From Oceanicola sp. (GTDB taxonomy: Bacteria > Pseudomonadota > Alphaproteobacteria > Rhodobacterales > Rhodobacteraceae), in contig JAKVBK010000007.1 of the NCBI GenBank assembly GCA_022447275.1, positions 1 through 64,000 on the forward strand: 64,000 nt of DNA, read 5' to 3'. The notes beneath the pieces were generated by a model. The model ran no database searches and was not told the DNA's origin. It worked only from the letters and a program-made list of their open reading frames with translations. This document shows positions 55,065-63,835 of this stretch, one piece after another; the first letter of the stretch is position 1, and every line of letters begins with the position of its first letter. Made by a program: the position numbers and the translations under genes.

Positions 55065-55676
55065 ATGACCGATGATACCACCGCACGCCACAACGAAAAG
55101 ATGAAGCGCATCAAGGCCGCGCGGGACGAAATGATGAAAACCAAGACCGAGGAAAAAGGCCTGATCATGGTTCATACCGGTCCGGGCAAGGGCAAAAGCT
55201 CGTCTGGTTTCGGCATGATCATGCGCTGCATCGCCCATAAAATGCCCTGCGCAGTGGTGCAATTCATCAAGGGCAATTGGGCCACTGGCGAGAAGGAGTT
55301 CCTGCGCAGCAACTATGCGGATGCCTGCCGATTCTTCGTCTCCGGAGAGGGGTTCACCTGGGAAACCCAGGACCGGGAGCGCGATATCGCGGCTGCTCAG
55401 AATGGGTGGCGCATTGCGCAAGAACAGATCCTTGATCCGGACATCCGCTTTGTCATGCTCGATGAGATCAACATTGCCCTGCGCTACGACTATCTCGACA
55501 TTGACGAGGTTGTAGACTTCCTGCTGACCCAAAAACCCTTCATGACCCATGTGCTGCTGACCGGTCGCAACGCCAAGCCGGAGTTGATCGAAGCCGCAGA
55601 CCTCGTGACCGAAATGACGCTTGTCAAACATCCGTTCCGGGATGGTGTGAAAGCCCAGCGCGGGGTGGAATTCTGA
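55065..55676 (+). CDS. cobO: Corrinoid adenosyltransferase (CobO/BtuR)
   Basis: The protein is 203 residues. It transfers adenosyl from ATP to the reduced corrinoid cobalt. The nucleotide loop HTGPGKGKSSS covers about 37-47, and FVMLDEINIALRYDYLD follows. Long upstream frames run through the riboswitch antisense strand and are rejected; the start at 55065 follows AGAGG. Its stop overlaps the next start by one base. It is divergent from the cobW operon. Confidence 0.95.
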   Translation: MTDDTTARHNEKMKRIKAARDEMMKTKTEEKGLIMVHTGPGKGKSSSGFGMIMRCIAHKMPCAVVQFIKGNWATGEKEFLRSNYADACRFFVSGEGFTWETQDRERDIAAAQNGWRIAQEQILDPDIRFVMLDEINIALRYDYLDIDEVVDFLLTQKPFMTHVLLTGRNAKPELIEAADLVTEMTLVKHPFRDGVKAQRGVEF

Positions 55677-56032
55677 TGGCTGTCAAGCGGTTGCTGACCG
55701 AGTTCGGCATGGGCAGTTCCTTGCGCCGACAGGATTACACCGAGGCGGCGACCCGCGCCGTGAAGGATGCGCTTTGGCACAACTCGATCAATCTGGCGGA
55801 GCTGTTCGGCAAGCAGAAGGAAGACATGCAGATCACGCTGGATGTGGGCGTTCAACGCCCGCAGGAAGTGGACACAGCGGCGCTTGCAGCGGTCTTTCCC
55901 TATGGTCAGGTGCAGGTGAACGTACACAAGGGTGGGCTCGATGTGCCGCGTCCGGATGGCAAGGGCCTGCCCACCGTCATGGCGAATGTGGCGATCTCTG
56001 TCGCCCTTGATCTGCCGGAGGCGCGCCCATGA
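55676..56032 (+). CDS. Lin0512 family protein, first of a tandem pair
   Basis: The protein is 118 residues and belongs to the Lin0512 family of unassigned function. Recognised features are FGMGSSLRRQDYTEAATRAV near the N-terminus and LDVGVQRPQEVD in the middle. It shares its start base with the cobO stop and overlaps the next gene by four bases, so all three are translated together. It is a paralogue of the next gene. I infer a role in corrinoid or cobalt handling from context only. Confidence 0.85.
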   Translation: MAVKRLLTEFGMGSSLRRQDYTEAATRAVKDALWHNSINLAELFGKQKEDMQITLDVGVQRPQEVDTAALAAVFPYGQVQVNVHKGGLDVPRPDGKGLPTVMANVAISVALDLPEARP

Positions 56033-56391
56033 GCTTGCAGCGTTTCATCATCGAGATGGGCATGGGCAACGATCTGCACGGCCAAGATTACACCAAGGCG
56101 GCCGGGCGCGCGATCGAGGATGCGCTGCGTCACAGCTCGATCCCGCTTTTTGGCGCTGTCGGCGTGTCCCATGATCAGATGCAGGTGCAGGTGACCGTGG
56201 GCGTTCAAAGGCCCGAGCGTGTGGATTGCGTTGCTCTCGCCGAAAAATTGCCTCGGGGCCGAGCACAGGTGCAGGCCGTGGAGGGCGGGCTCGATATCGT
56301 GAACCCCGATTCGGGTGAGGTGACAGTGGTGGCACAGGCGGCTGTTGAGGCGTTCCTGCCACCTCAGGGCGCACGCGGGCGCGCCGTCTGA
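56029..56391 (+). CDS. Lin0512 family protein, second of a tandem pair
   Basis: The protein is 120 residues, homologous to the preceding gene: MGMGNDLHGQDYTKAAGRAI aligns with the first copy, and VTVGVQRPERVD is nearly shared. The two differ at most other positions, so this is an old duplication and may form a heteromer. It precedes cobQ by 42 bases. Function is unknown. Confidence 0.85.
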   Translation: MSLQRFIIEMGMGNDLHGQDYTKAAGRAIEDALRHSSIPLFGAVGVSHDQMQVQVTVGVQRPERVDCVALAEKLPRGRAQVQAVEGGLDIVNPDSGEVTVVAQAAVEAFLPPQGARGRAV

Positions 56392-56433
56392 CGCGGGCCT
56401 AAACACAGGGCCGACTACAGGAGAGGAGACGCC

Positions 56434-57882
56434 ATGGCACGTGCCATCATGCTGCAGGGAACCGGCTCGAATGTCGGCAAATCCGTGCTTGTGGCGGGGC
56501 TGTGCAGGGCCGCTTTGCGCCGCGGATTGCGCGTGGCCCCTTTCAAACCGCAAAACATGTCCAACAATGCCTCCGTGACTGCCGATGGCGGCGAGATTGG
56601 CCGGGCACAGGCGCTGCAGGCGCGGGCCTGCGGACTGGAGCCTCGGACGGATATGAACCCGATCCTGCTCAAACCGGAATCGAATATGGGCAGCCAGGTC
56701 ATTGTGCAGGGAAAGCGCCTGACAACGGTGAAAGCCCGGGACTATGCGGCGCTCAAGCCCAGCCTGATGGCCCCCGTTCTGGACAGCTTCGCGCGCCTCA
56801 GACAAACCCATGATCTGGTGATCGTGGAGGGGGCGGGCAGCCCGGCAGAGATCAATCTGCGCGCGGGCGATATCGCGAATATGGGCTTTGCGGTGGCGGC
56901 GAATGTGCCGGTGATCCTATGCGCAGATATCGACAGGGGCGGGGTGATCGCGCAGGTTGTGGGCACCCAGGCCGTATTGGAGCCCACGGATGCCGGCCGC
57001 ATCGCGGGGTTTCTCGTCAACAAGTTTCGCGGAGACCCCCGCCTGTTTGATGATGGATACCAGATGATCCGTGATCAGACGGGCTGGCCGGGGTTTGGTG
57101 TGCTGCCCTGGTTTGATCAGGCTTGGCGCTTGCCTGCGGAGGATGCGCTCGACATCCGCACGCAGGCGCGCTCAGGCGGGTTTCACGTGGTGTGTTTGCG
57201 CCTGTCACGCATTGCCAATTTCGATGATCTTGACCCGCTCGAGCAAGAGCCTGGCCTGCGCCTGACCATGCTGGATGCGGGCCGCCCCATTCCGGGGGAT
57301 GCCGATCTTGTGATCCTGCCCGGCTCGAAATCCACCCGGGCCGACCTCGCCTTTTTGCGCAGTCAGGGCTGGGATATCGATCTGCAGGCCCACCATCGCC
57401 GGGGCGGACATATCCTTGGGATTTGCGGCGGCTACCAGATGCTCGGCCGTGTCATCGATGACCCCCAGGGCATCGAAGGGCCGGCGGGTGCTTCAGAGGG
57501 TCTGGGGTTTCTGGACGTTGAGACAACGATGACCGGCGACAAGAGCCTGACGCGGGTCAGCGCCGAGCATGTCGCCTCGGGCACGCCGTTTCAGGGCTAT
57601 GAGATCCATATCGGGCGCACGTCAGGGCCGGATGCAGAGCGGCCCTTCGCCCGGGTGAATGGCGCTGCGGAAGGGGCGATTTCCGCCGATGGCCGGGTGG
57701 CTGGAAGCTATCTGCATGGAATGTTTGCCGAAGACGGGTTTCGTGCGGCATGGCTGGCCTCCCATGGCGCGCAAGCCTCTGATCTGGGCTATGAACAGGC
57801 GGTGGAGGACACGCTGGACGCGCTGGCCCAGCACCTTGAAGCGCATCTCGATATCGAGGCCCTTCTGGCGGCTGCGACCTGA
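56434..57882 (+). CDS. cobQ: Cobyric acid synthase
   Basis: The protein is 482 residues. It amidates side chains b, d, e and g of adenosylcobyrinic acid a,c-diamide. The ATP-binding GTGSNVGKS is at 9-17; the glutamine amidotransferase part has Cys331 in GICGGYQML and a C-terminal SYLHGMF histidine. GGAGAGGAG-type purines precede the ATG. Ends 25 bases before the convergent threonine-phosphate decarboxylase gene. Confidence 0.96.
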   Translation: MARAIMLQGTGSNVGKSVLVAGLCRAALRRGLRVAPFKPQNMSNNASVTADGGEIGRAQALQARACGLEPRTDMNPILLKPESNMGSQVIVQGKRLTTVKARDYAALKPSLMAPVLDSFARLRQTHDLVIVEGAGSPAEINLRAGDIANMGFAVAANVPVILCADIDRGGVIAQVVGTQAVLEPTDAGRIAGFLVNKFRGDPRLFDDGYQMIRDQTGWPGFGVLPWFDQAWRLPAEDALDIRTQARSGGFHVVCLRLSRIANFDDLDPLEQEPGLRLTMLDAGRPIPGDADLVILPGSKSTRADLAFLRSQGWDIDLQAHHRRGGHILGICGGYQMLGRVIDDPQGIEGPAGASEGLGFLDVETTMTGDKSLTRVSAEHVASGTPFQGYEIHIGRTSGPDAERPFARVNGAAEGAISADGRVAGSYLHGMFAEDGFRAAWLASHGAQASDLGYEQAVEDTLDALAQHLEAHLDIEALLAAAT

Positions 57883-57907
57883 GGCGCAATCACCTTGCCC
57901 GCGTCTC

Positions 57908-58885
57908 TCAGAGGCTGCGCAGACCGGCTTCCAGATGATCCCAAGCCTTTGGGCCGCCCGGCAGCCCAAGGCGCAGCCAATCGGGCGCATAGGTGAATTT
58001 GCGGGTCCAGATATGGGCCTGTGCCAGCCGGTCTTGCACGGCGGCGCCAGAGCCCACGCGATAGGTGCGAAACAGGGCGGAGCCCCCCTCCAGAGACCAG
58101 TCCGTATGCGCGGCGACAAGGGCATCGAGCCGGGCGCTGGCGGCCGCAAGCGAAGCGATCTGTGCCTGACGCCAGCCCGTATCGCGCAAAGCGGCGCATC
58201 CGATTTCCAGTGCCGGGCCACTAACGGACCAAGGCCCCGCCATCTGGCGCAGCTGCGCAAGCTGGGGCGGCGCGCCCAAAGCAAAGCCCAGTCGCAGGCC
58301 TGCCAGCCCGTAGAACTTGCCAAATGAGCGGAGCACAAGGGGCTGCGGCCCGTCGTCCTGCGGGGGCAGGGCCGGGATCACCGAACAGTCGGGGTGCGGG
58401 TCTGCAAAGCTTTCGTCGACGACCAAAAGACCCACATCTGCGGCCAGAGACATCACCGTGTCTGCCGACCAACGGCGCCCATCGGGATTGTTCGGGTTCA
58501 CGATCACTGCCAGCGTGGCTCCGCGCAGCGCGTCGAGATCGTCGACGTCCTGCACCTGCCAGCCCGCTTCTGAAAGTGCCGCGCCATGCTCGTTGTAAGT
58601 GGGCGACAGGACCCGGGCTTTGCCCGGCGGCAGCAGGCGTGGAACCAGTTGGATAATGGCCTGCGCCCCGGAAAACCCCATGCAGGGCCCTGTTGCGCCA
58701 TAGGCAGCGCGCGCGGCGTCTTCCAACGCTGTCAGGGCACTGGCGGTAGGCAACACCTGCCACGCCTGATCCGATATCGCTGGAACGGGGTAGGGTGTGG
58801 GATTGATGCCGGTGGACAGATCCAGCCAATCCGTGCCGCCATAGACCGCCCTTGCGCGGTCAAGATCGCCGCCATGTTCGCGCAT
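57908..58885 (-). CDS. cobD: Threonine-phosphate decarboxylase
   Basis: The protein is 325 residues and is a fold-type I PLP enzyme. The PLP lysine is Lys190 in SFGKFYGLAGLRLGF, and NPNNPDGR is near 130. It makes (R)-1-aminopropan-2-ol O-phosphate, the linker of the nucleotide loop. In Pseudomonas denitrificans naming this gene is cobC. It lies downstream of the synthase gene and the GHMP kinase, which should supply its substrate, L-threonine phosphate. MREHGGD at 58885 is the chosen start. Confidence 0.93.
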   Translation of the reverse strand: MREHGGDLDRARAVYGGTDWLDLSTGINPTPYPVPAISDQAWQVLPTASALTALEDAARAAYGATGPCMGFSGAQAIIQLVPRLLPPGKARVLSPTYNEHGAALSEAGWQVQDVDDLDALRGATLAVIVNPNNPDGRRWSADTVMSLAADVGLLVVDESFADPHPDCSVIPALPPQDDGPQPLVLRSFGKFYGLAGLRLGFALGAPPQLAQLRQMAGPWSVSGPALEIGCAALRDTGWRQAQIASLAAASARLDALVAAHTDWSLEGGSALFRTYRVGSGAAVQDRLAQAHIWTRKFTYAPDWLRLGLPGGPKAWDHLEAGLRSL

Positions 58886-58919
58886 ATTCATTCCGCCGAA
58901 GCCGCCTGATTGATCGGTG

Positions 58920-59864
58920 TCAGCCCAGCAGCCAGATGCCGAGCAGCACACCCCCCAGCAGGAGCATTGCCCGAACGAACAGCTGAAGTCCACGCAGCAA
59001 ATCATCTGCGATCGGGTCGGGCTTGTCGGCGTTGACATAGGGATCGTCGGACATCTGCCCATCCCCATAGACACGCGGACCTGACAGGCGCAGCCCAAGG
59101 GCGCCCGCCATCGCCGCCTCGGGCCAGCCCGCATTGGGCGAGCGGTGCTTGCGCCCATCTTGCGCCATGCAGCCGAGGGCAGCCCATGTCTGGCGGCTCG
59201 ACGCGGCGAAGAGCAGCCCGGTGAGCGGGGCCGGGATCAGGTTGACCAAATCGTCGAGCCGCGCGGCCACCTTGCCAAAGGCATCATAGCGCTCTGTCCG
59301 GTAGCCGATCATTGAATCCAGCGTGTTGATGGTCTTGTAGGCCACAATCCCGGGTAGGCCGGCCACCACGCCCCAAAAGATCGGGGCCACGATCCCGTCC
59401 GATGTGTTCTCTGCGAGGCTTTCCAGCCCGGCGCGCGCCACGCCCGCGCTGCTGAGCGCCTCCGTCTCGCGCCCGACGATCATTGCCACCGCCTGTCGTG
59501 CCTCGGGCAATGCGTCTGCGGCCAAGGGGCGGGCAACCGCTGCAACGTGATCATGCATGGAGCGGGCGGCAATCAGCGGCCAGGCCAGGGCCCCTGTCAG
59601 CAGAAGCCCGGCCCAGCCGCTGGGCAAAAGCGCCTGCAGCCAGATCGCAGGCCCCACCGTGGCGGCCAGCGCTGCGATGACACAGACCGCGCCGCCGAAA
59701 AGTCTTTGGGCATGGGAACCGCGGTTCAGCGCCTGCTCCAGCCCGGTGATCAACCGGCCCAGCCACGTGACCGGATGCCCGATGCGCGCATAGAGGCGCG
59801 TGGGCCAGCCCAGCAGGGCATCGAGGATCAGGCCCACGAGCATTGCAGCGGCAAACCCGCTCAT
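58920..59864 (-). CDS. cbiB: Adenosylcobinamide-phosphate synthase (CbiB)
   Basis: This 314-residue integral membrane protein attaches the aminopropanol phosphate linker to cobyric acid. Features are ARAGLESLAENTSDGIVAPI and MIGYRTERYDAFGKVAARLD, both family hallmarks. Several membrane helices are present. In Pseudomonas denitrificans nomenclature it is cobD. Its ATG overlaps the GHMP kinase stop by four bases. Confidence 0.95.
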   Translation of the reverse strand: MSGFAAAMLVGLILDALLGWPTRLYARIGHPVTWLGRLITGLEQALNRGSHAQRLFGGAVCVIAALAATVGPAIWLQALLPSGWAGLLLTGALAWPLIAARSMHDHVAAVARPLAADALPEARQAVAMIVGRETEALSSAGVARAGLESLAENTSDGIVAPIFWGVVAGLPGIVAYKTINTLDSMIGYRTERYDAFGKVAARLDDLVNLIPAPLTGLLFAASSRQTWAALGCMAQDGRKHRSPNAGWPEAAMAGALGLRLSGPRVYGDGQMSDDPYVNADKPDPIADDLLRGLQLFVRAMLLLGGVLLGIWLLG

Positions 59865-60661
59865 TGCGCGGCGCCCGCGCGGAATTGAAACACAGAGTGC
59901 AGGCCCGCCGCCGACATCAGATCCGGGGCTTTGGCAGGCATTGCGCCCCGGGGAAAGATCAGCCCGCGCGCCGATCCCGTATGCGCCCGGACATGTCCCA
60001 GAGCGCCCAGAGCGCGGGCCAACTCCGATGTGGGGTCGCGCGCATCGCTGCGCCGCTGTGAACAGCGTTGTGCGGACGCCGCCGCAAGCATCGCGCATTC
60101 CGCCAAATCGCCATTGCCCGCAGCCACCTTCCACAACTCAACAAGATCGGTGATGTCATCAAAGGCTTCGTCTTCAGGGTTGGTCCGCTCCGGGGCGCCC
60201 CAGAACCCGCCCAGAATATCGCAGGCCGGCGGGGCGGGCAGCTCTGCCAGCACCCGGCCCTCGCGAGAGGCCCAGAGCACCTGGTCTGGTGCAGGCAGCA
60301 TCAGCGGGTCGCTTGCGCCCTCAATGTCGATGCAGGCTTTGGCCAAAACCTCTGCCGGGCCGTCGAACCCCGCCGCCTGCGCCAGCGCCATCAACGTTGC
60401 CGTGGAGGCGCCCGCGCCCGCGCCCAGCGGCATATCGCGGATAAGCAGGGGCCACGGTTTGGGCCGCGGTACGCCAAGCGCTCTGAAGAAAGAATCGAGC
60501 TGGACCGAGTTGAATGGCGGGGGCGGTGTCGGTCGTGTCTCGGGGCCGGCCGTGACGCGCAAGGCAGGGCAAGGCAAGGTGAGCAGCGCAACCGGGCCTT
60601 GCGGCCCAAGCCGCCCTTGCAGCCATTCGCCAAAATGGCCCGGAACAGACACTTGCGTCAT
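59861..60661 (-). CDS. GHMP kinase, probable L-threonine kinase (PduX/BluE-like)
   Basis: The protein is 266 residues. The N-terminal VSVPGHFGEWLQGRLGPQG and the glycine-rich loop PLGAGAGASTA (78-88) place it in the GHMP kinases, near PduX. PduX makes L-threonine O-3-phosphate for the cobalamin linker; BluE of Rhodobacter is the comparable gene. It overlaps cbiB and the phosphatase gene by four bases each. The specific substrate is inferred from family and context. Confidence 0.82.
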   Translation of the reverse strand: MTQVSVPGHFGEWLQGRLGPQGPVALLTLPCPALRVTAGPETRPTPPPPFNSVQLDSFFRALGVPRPKPWPLLIRDMPLGAGAGASTATLMALAQAAGFDGPAEVLAKACIDIEGASDPLMLPAPDQVLWASREGRVLAELPAPPACDILGGFWGAPERTNPEDEAFDDITDLVELWKVAAGNGDLAECAMLAAASAQRCSQRRSDARDPTSELARALGALGHVRAHTGSARGLIFPRGAMPAKAPDLMSAAGLHSVFQFRAGAAQ

Positions 60662-61266
60662 GGCGCCGTTTTCCCTGCTTCGATGATCGAGATCGGACCG
60701 GCGGCGCCGGCCCGCAGCCGGGTGACGGACAGATGGGCGATTTCAAACGCCAGCCCGGCGGGAACATGTCCCATCACCAGCCCCAGCGCGGCGCGGATCA
60801 CACCCGCATGGACCACCAGCACACGGGGGCGGCCATCCGCGTGGGCCTGCTTGGCCTGGGCCCGCAGGGGCCCATCGATCCGGTGCGCCACGTCTGCAAA
60901 GCTTTCGCCCTGCGGGGGGGCATAGGCTGCAAGGGCCTCGGAGGAAAGCACGCCGATATCCGGCAGATCGGCATAGGGCAATCCGTCATGGGCGCCGAAA
61001 TCTTGCTCCCACAGGTGGGCATCCTGTTCCGGATCTTGGCCGGGATAGAGGGCCGCTGCGGTTTCGATGCAGCGCCGGGCCGGGCTGCTGATCAGCGGGG
61101 CTGCGGCGGGCAGCAGTTTGCGGGTGGCCGCGATCGGAGCCTCCGCAAGCCGGGCAGGCGTATCGGTGCGCCCGCACAGACGGTCGCTCCAGGCCACGGG
61201 GCCGTGGCGGACGAGAACCAACTCTGCCCCAAACCGGGGCTGATCTGTCGCCTGTGCCTGCGCCAT
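60658..61266 (-). CDS. Histidine phosphatase family protein (BluF/alpha-ribazole phosphatase-like)
   Basis: The protein is 202 residues. The phosphohistidine site is in LVLVRHGPVAW (RHG at 20-22) and the second histidine is in VLVVHAGVIR. It is a member of the phosphoglycerate-mutase-like superfamily. In this context the likely reaction is removal of phosphate from alpha-ribazole 5'-phosphate or cobalamin 5'-phosphate. It overlaps the kinase gene by four bases. The start at 61266 follows GGAACGCGAC. It is divergent from cobU across 50 bases. Confidence 0.82.
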   Translation of the reverse strand: MAQAQATDQPRFGAELVLVRHGPVAWSDRLCGRTDTPARLAEAPIAATRKLLPAAAPLISSPARRCIETAAALYPGQDPEQDAHLWEQDFGAHDGLPYADLPDIGVLSSEALAAYAPPQGESFADVAHRIDGPLRAQAKQAHADGRPRVLVVHAGVIRAALGLVMGHVPAGLAFEIAHLSVTRLRAGAAGPISIIEAGKTAP

Positions 61267-61316
61267 GTCGCGTTCCTGCTTTCCTTCTTGCCGCAAAACT
61301 GCTTTTTCACGGCACG

Positions 61317-61841
61317 ATGCATAAGTCGATACTGATCACAGGCGGCGCCCGTTCGGGCAAGTCGCAACTGGCCGAAAAACTGGCCCTGAGGCCCATGGGC
61401 CGCGCGATCTATATCGCCACCAGCGAGGTCTGGGATGATGAGATGGCGCAACGTGTTGCCGTCCATCAAGCCCGTCGCGGCCCCGAATGGCAGACCATTC
61501 ATGCCCCGCGCGATCTTGTGTCTGCCCTCCAACAGAGCGATGGCGACGCGCCGCGGCTGGTGGATTGCCTCACGCTTTGGCTGAGCAATCTGATGCTGGA
61601 TGGCGCAGATTGGCGGGATGCAGGCGAACGCCTTGTCCGGGCGCTGGATGCGCAGACCGCCCCGGTGATTTTGGTGACCAACGAAGTCGGAGGCGGCATC
61701 GTCCCCGAAAACAAACTTGCAAGAGAGTTCCGCGATGCTGCGGGATGGCTCAATCAAACCGTGGCCGAAGCCTGCGAAAGCGTATGGCTCAGCGTGGCCG
61801 GATGTCCTGTGAAAGTGAAACCGAATGACCATTCTTTCTGA
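61317..61841 (+). CDS. cobU: Adenosylcobinamide kinase/adenosylcobinamide-phosphate guanylyltransferase
   Basis: The protein is 174 residues. The P-loop GGARSGKS is at residues 9-16, with ATSEVWDDEMAQRVAVHQARR and VTNEVGGGIVPENKLAREF typical of CobU/CobP. It activates cobinamide for attachment of the lower ligand. It overlaps the following cobT by 17 bases. The Pseudomonas denitrificans name is cobP. Confidence 0.95.
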   Translation: MHKSILITGGARSGKSQLAEKLALRPMGRAIYIATSEVWDDEMAQRVAVHQARRGPEWQTIHAPRDLVSALQQSDGDAPRLVDCLTLWLSNLMLDGADWRDAGERLVRALDAQTAPVILVTNEVGGGIVPENKLAREFRDAAGWLNQTVAEACESVWLSVAGCPVKVKPNDHSF

Positions 61842-62841
61842 AGCCAAGTCGCTCAATGATGTTGCGGGTTTGCTCGGCGCCTTGCCGCAACCTGACAAAC
61901 AGGCGCGCGCTGCGGCTGCTGCACGCCAGATGAGCCTGACAAAGCCGCCCTTTGCATTGGGCAGGCTCGAGGATCTGGCGGCATTCATGGCCGCTTGGCA
62001 GGGCACTGCGCATCCTGAGATTTCCAAGATGCAGGCTTTGGTTTTTGCGGGAAACCATGGGGTGTGCGCTCAGGGCGTTAACCCGTTTCCCCAGGACGTC
62101 ACCGTGCAGATGGTTGCCAATTTCGAGCAGGGCGGTGCGGCCATCAATCAGCTGTGCGCGCTGGCCGGGGCAGAGCTTTCCGTGATTGCGCTGGATCTTG
62201 AAACGCCAACGGCGGATTTCACTGAGGCGGCCGCCATGACGCCCGAGGAAACGCTTGATGCTATGCAACGCGGCGCCGCTGCCGTGGACGCTGAGGCCAG
62301 CGTGATCAGCCTTGGTGAGATGGGCATCGGAAACTCGACCATATCTGCAGCCTTGGCTTGCGCGGGCTTTGGGGGGGCTGCGTCAGAATGGGTGGGCCGC
62401 GGCACCGGATCGGACGAAGCTGGCAAGGCGCTCAAGGCGCAAGTGATCGAGGCAGGCCTTGCGCGCCATGCCGGGCTGCGCGGGTTGGATATGCTGGCTG
62501 CGCTGGGCGGGCGGGAACAGGCCGCCCTGTGCGGCGCCGTGATCGAGGCGCGCGCGCGCAGCATCCCCGTGATGTTGGATGGCTATATCTGTACGGCTGC
62601 GGTTGTGCCGCTGTTCGACATGGCACCGGACCTGCTGGATCACTGCCTCGTTGGGCACCTGTCTGCCGAGCCCGGCCACGCCAAGTTGCTGGAGCAGATG
62701 GACAAGGAACCGATCCTCACATTCAACATGGCGCTTGGGGAAGGCACTGGGGCGGCGCTTGCGCTCAATATCCTGCGCGGGGCGCTGGCCTGTCACAACG
62801 GGATGGCCACCTTTGCCGAAGCGGGCGTCGCAGACGGATGA
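61825..62841 (+). CDS. cobT: Nicotinate-nucleotide--dimethylbenzimidazole phosphoribosyltransferase
   Basis: The protein is 338 residues. It makes alpha-ribazole 5'-phosphate. The VFAGNHGVCAQGVNPFPQDVT stretch and LGEMGIGNSTISAAL are clear, and the C-terminal ALGEGTGAALALNIL provides the catalytic Glu region. Overlaps cobS by four bases. The Pseudomonas denitrificans name is cobU. This is not the cobaltochelatase CobT. Confidence 0.95.
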   Translation: MTILSEAKSLNDVAGLLGALPQPDKQARAAAAARQMSLTKPPFALGRLEDLAAFMAAWQGTAHPEISKMQALVFAGNHGVCAQGVNPFPQDVTVQMVANFEQGGAAINQLCALAGAELSVIALDLETPTADFTEAAAMTPEETLDAMQRGAAAVDAEASVISLGEMGIGNSTISAALACAGFGGAASEWVGRGTGSDEAGKALKAQVIEAGLARHAGLRGLDMLAALGGREQAALCGAVIEARARSIPVMLDGYICTAAVVPLFDMAPDLLDHCLVGHLSAEPGHAKLLEQMDKEPILTFNMALGEGTGAALALNILRGALACHNGMATFAEAGVADG

Positions 62842-63590
62842 CACCGGTTGCCGCGCGTCTGGCAGAGCTGCGCCTTGCCGTGATGTTGCTGACCCGGCTG
62901 CCGGTGGGCCGGTTCGCTGCGGCGCCGCCCCCGTTAAACGCGGCCATTTGGGCCTATCCTCTGGTGGGGCTGCCAATCGGTGCGGTGATCTGGGCCGTCA
63001 GCGCCGGCGCGATATATCTGACAGCGCTGCCCGCCATGATCGCTGCCGTTCTTGCTTTGGGCGCCATGCTGATGGCGACAGGTGGCCTGCATGCGGACGG
63101 GCTGGCCGATACGGCCGACGGGCTTGGCGGCGGGCGCGACAGGGCCCATTGCCTCGAGATCATGAAAGACAGTCGCATCGGGGCCTATGGGGTGATGGCG
63201 CTTGGGGTCGTTCTGGCACTGTGGGCGCTTGGTCTGGCGCAGATCTGGGCGGGTGGCCCGGCGCGCCATACCCTGATTGGGGTGTTGGGTGTCTGCGTGG
63301 CCAGCCGTGTGTGCATGGCGGCGGTGCTGGTCTGGATGCCCTCGGCCCGGGAAGGCGGGCTGGGCGACAAGGCCGCGGGCGGGTCTGGCAAGGCGCTGGT
63401 GCCGGGCGCTGTGCTTGCAGTGGCCTTGTTGTGGCCTGTTATCGGGGTCTGTGTGCCGATGATTGCGGTCACGGCCTATCTTGCATGGCGCGCACAGCGC
63501 CGCATCGGTGGGCAGACAGGCGACGTGCTGGGCGCGGTGCAACTGGCCTCGGAAGCCGCCGGGCTAATTGCAGTGCAGGCAATGATGTAA
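62838..63590 (+). CDS. cobS: Adenosylcobinamide-GDP ribazoletransferase
   Basis: This 250-residue, polytopic membrane protein joins activated cobinamide to alpha-ribazole phosphate to complete the coenzyme. The motif GGLHADGLADTADGLGGG (about 75-92) binds metal. The start at 62838 is set by the ATGA overlap with cobT; longer upstream frames are antisense or out-of-frame to cobT. The Pseudomonas denitrificans name is cobV. Confidence 0.95.
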   Translation: MTPVAARLAELRLAVMLLTRLPVGRFAAAPPPLNAAIWAYPLVGLPIGAVIWAVSAGAIYLTALPAMIAAVLALGAMLMATGGLHADGLADTADGLGGGRDRAHCLEIMKDSRIGAYGVMALGVVLALWALGLAQIWAGGPARHTLIGVLGVCVASRVCMAAVLVWMPSAREGGLGDKAAGGSGKALVPGAVLAVALLWPVIGVCVPMIAVTAYLAWRAQRRIGGQTGDVLGAVQLASEAAGLIAVQAMM

Positions 63591-63653
63591 CACCCTTGAA
63601 CCTGCTGCAGATTGGGGCTTTTCAATCCAGCGCGCCTGCGTATCATGGCGCCC

Positions 63654-63743
63654 ATGAATTCGAACCGGCATATCCTGAATCCCGCCACCGCTTTGCGCGG
63701 TGCGTCTGCGCGTGCCGGCCTTCTGCTGCTAACGTGCCTCTGA
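63654..63743 (+). CDS. Candidate leucine-rich leader peptide of leuA
   Basis: A 29-codon frame begins with ATG at 63654 (or 63645 in frame). It ends GLLLLTCL stop: four consecutive Leu codons (CTT CTG CTG CTA) and a fifth two codons later. Neither ATG has a convincing Shine-Dalgarno sequence. The position 92 bases before leuA and the flanking pairings fit an attenuation leader peptide. Confidence 0.6.
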   Translation: MNSNRHILNPATALRGASARAGLLLLTCL

Positions 63744-63809
63744 GCGTGCCGTCCGGCGCGAACGCTCAGGGGATTTGTGCACGACGCGCCATCTAGAAAC
63801 AGCAGCAGA
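63737..63809 (+). promoter_or_regulatory. Candidate leucine-responsive attenuator
   Basis: An 11-base-pair stem, 63737-63747 with 63762-63772, sits over the stop codon of the leader frame (core CTGAGCGT/ACGCTCAG). A separate segment, AGCAGCAGA at 63801-63809, is perfectly complementary to TCTGCTGCT in the leader Leu codons (63722-63730). Ribosome stalling at the Leu codons would choose between these pairings. No T tract follows the first stem, so the control may act on translation of leuA or on RNA stability. Confidence 0.5.
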
Positions 63810-63835
63810 CAGACAGACTTTCAAGGACTTCCCAG

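Noticed and set aside
61825..62841. Assignment as cobaltochelatase CobT
   Set aside because: The sequence is clearly the phosphoribosyltransferase that shares the name; no AAA+ or VWA features are present.
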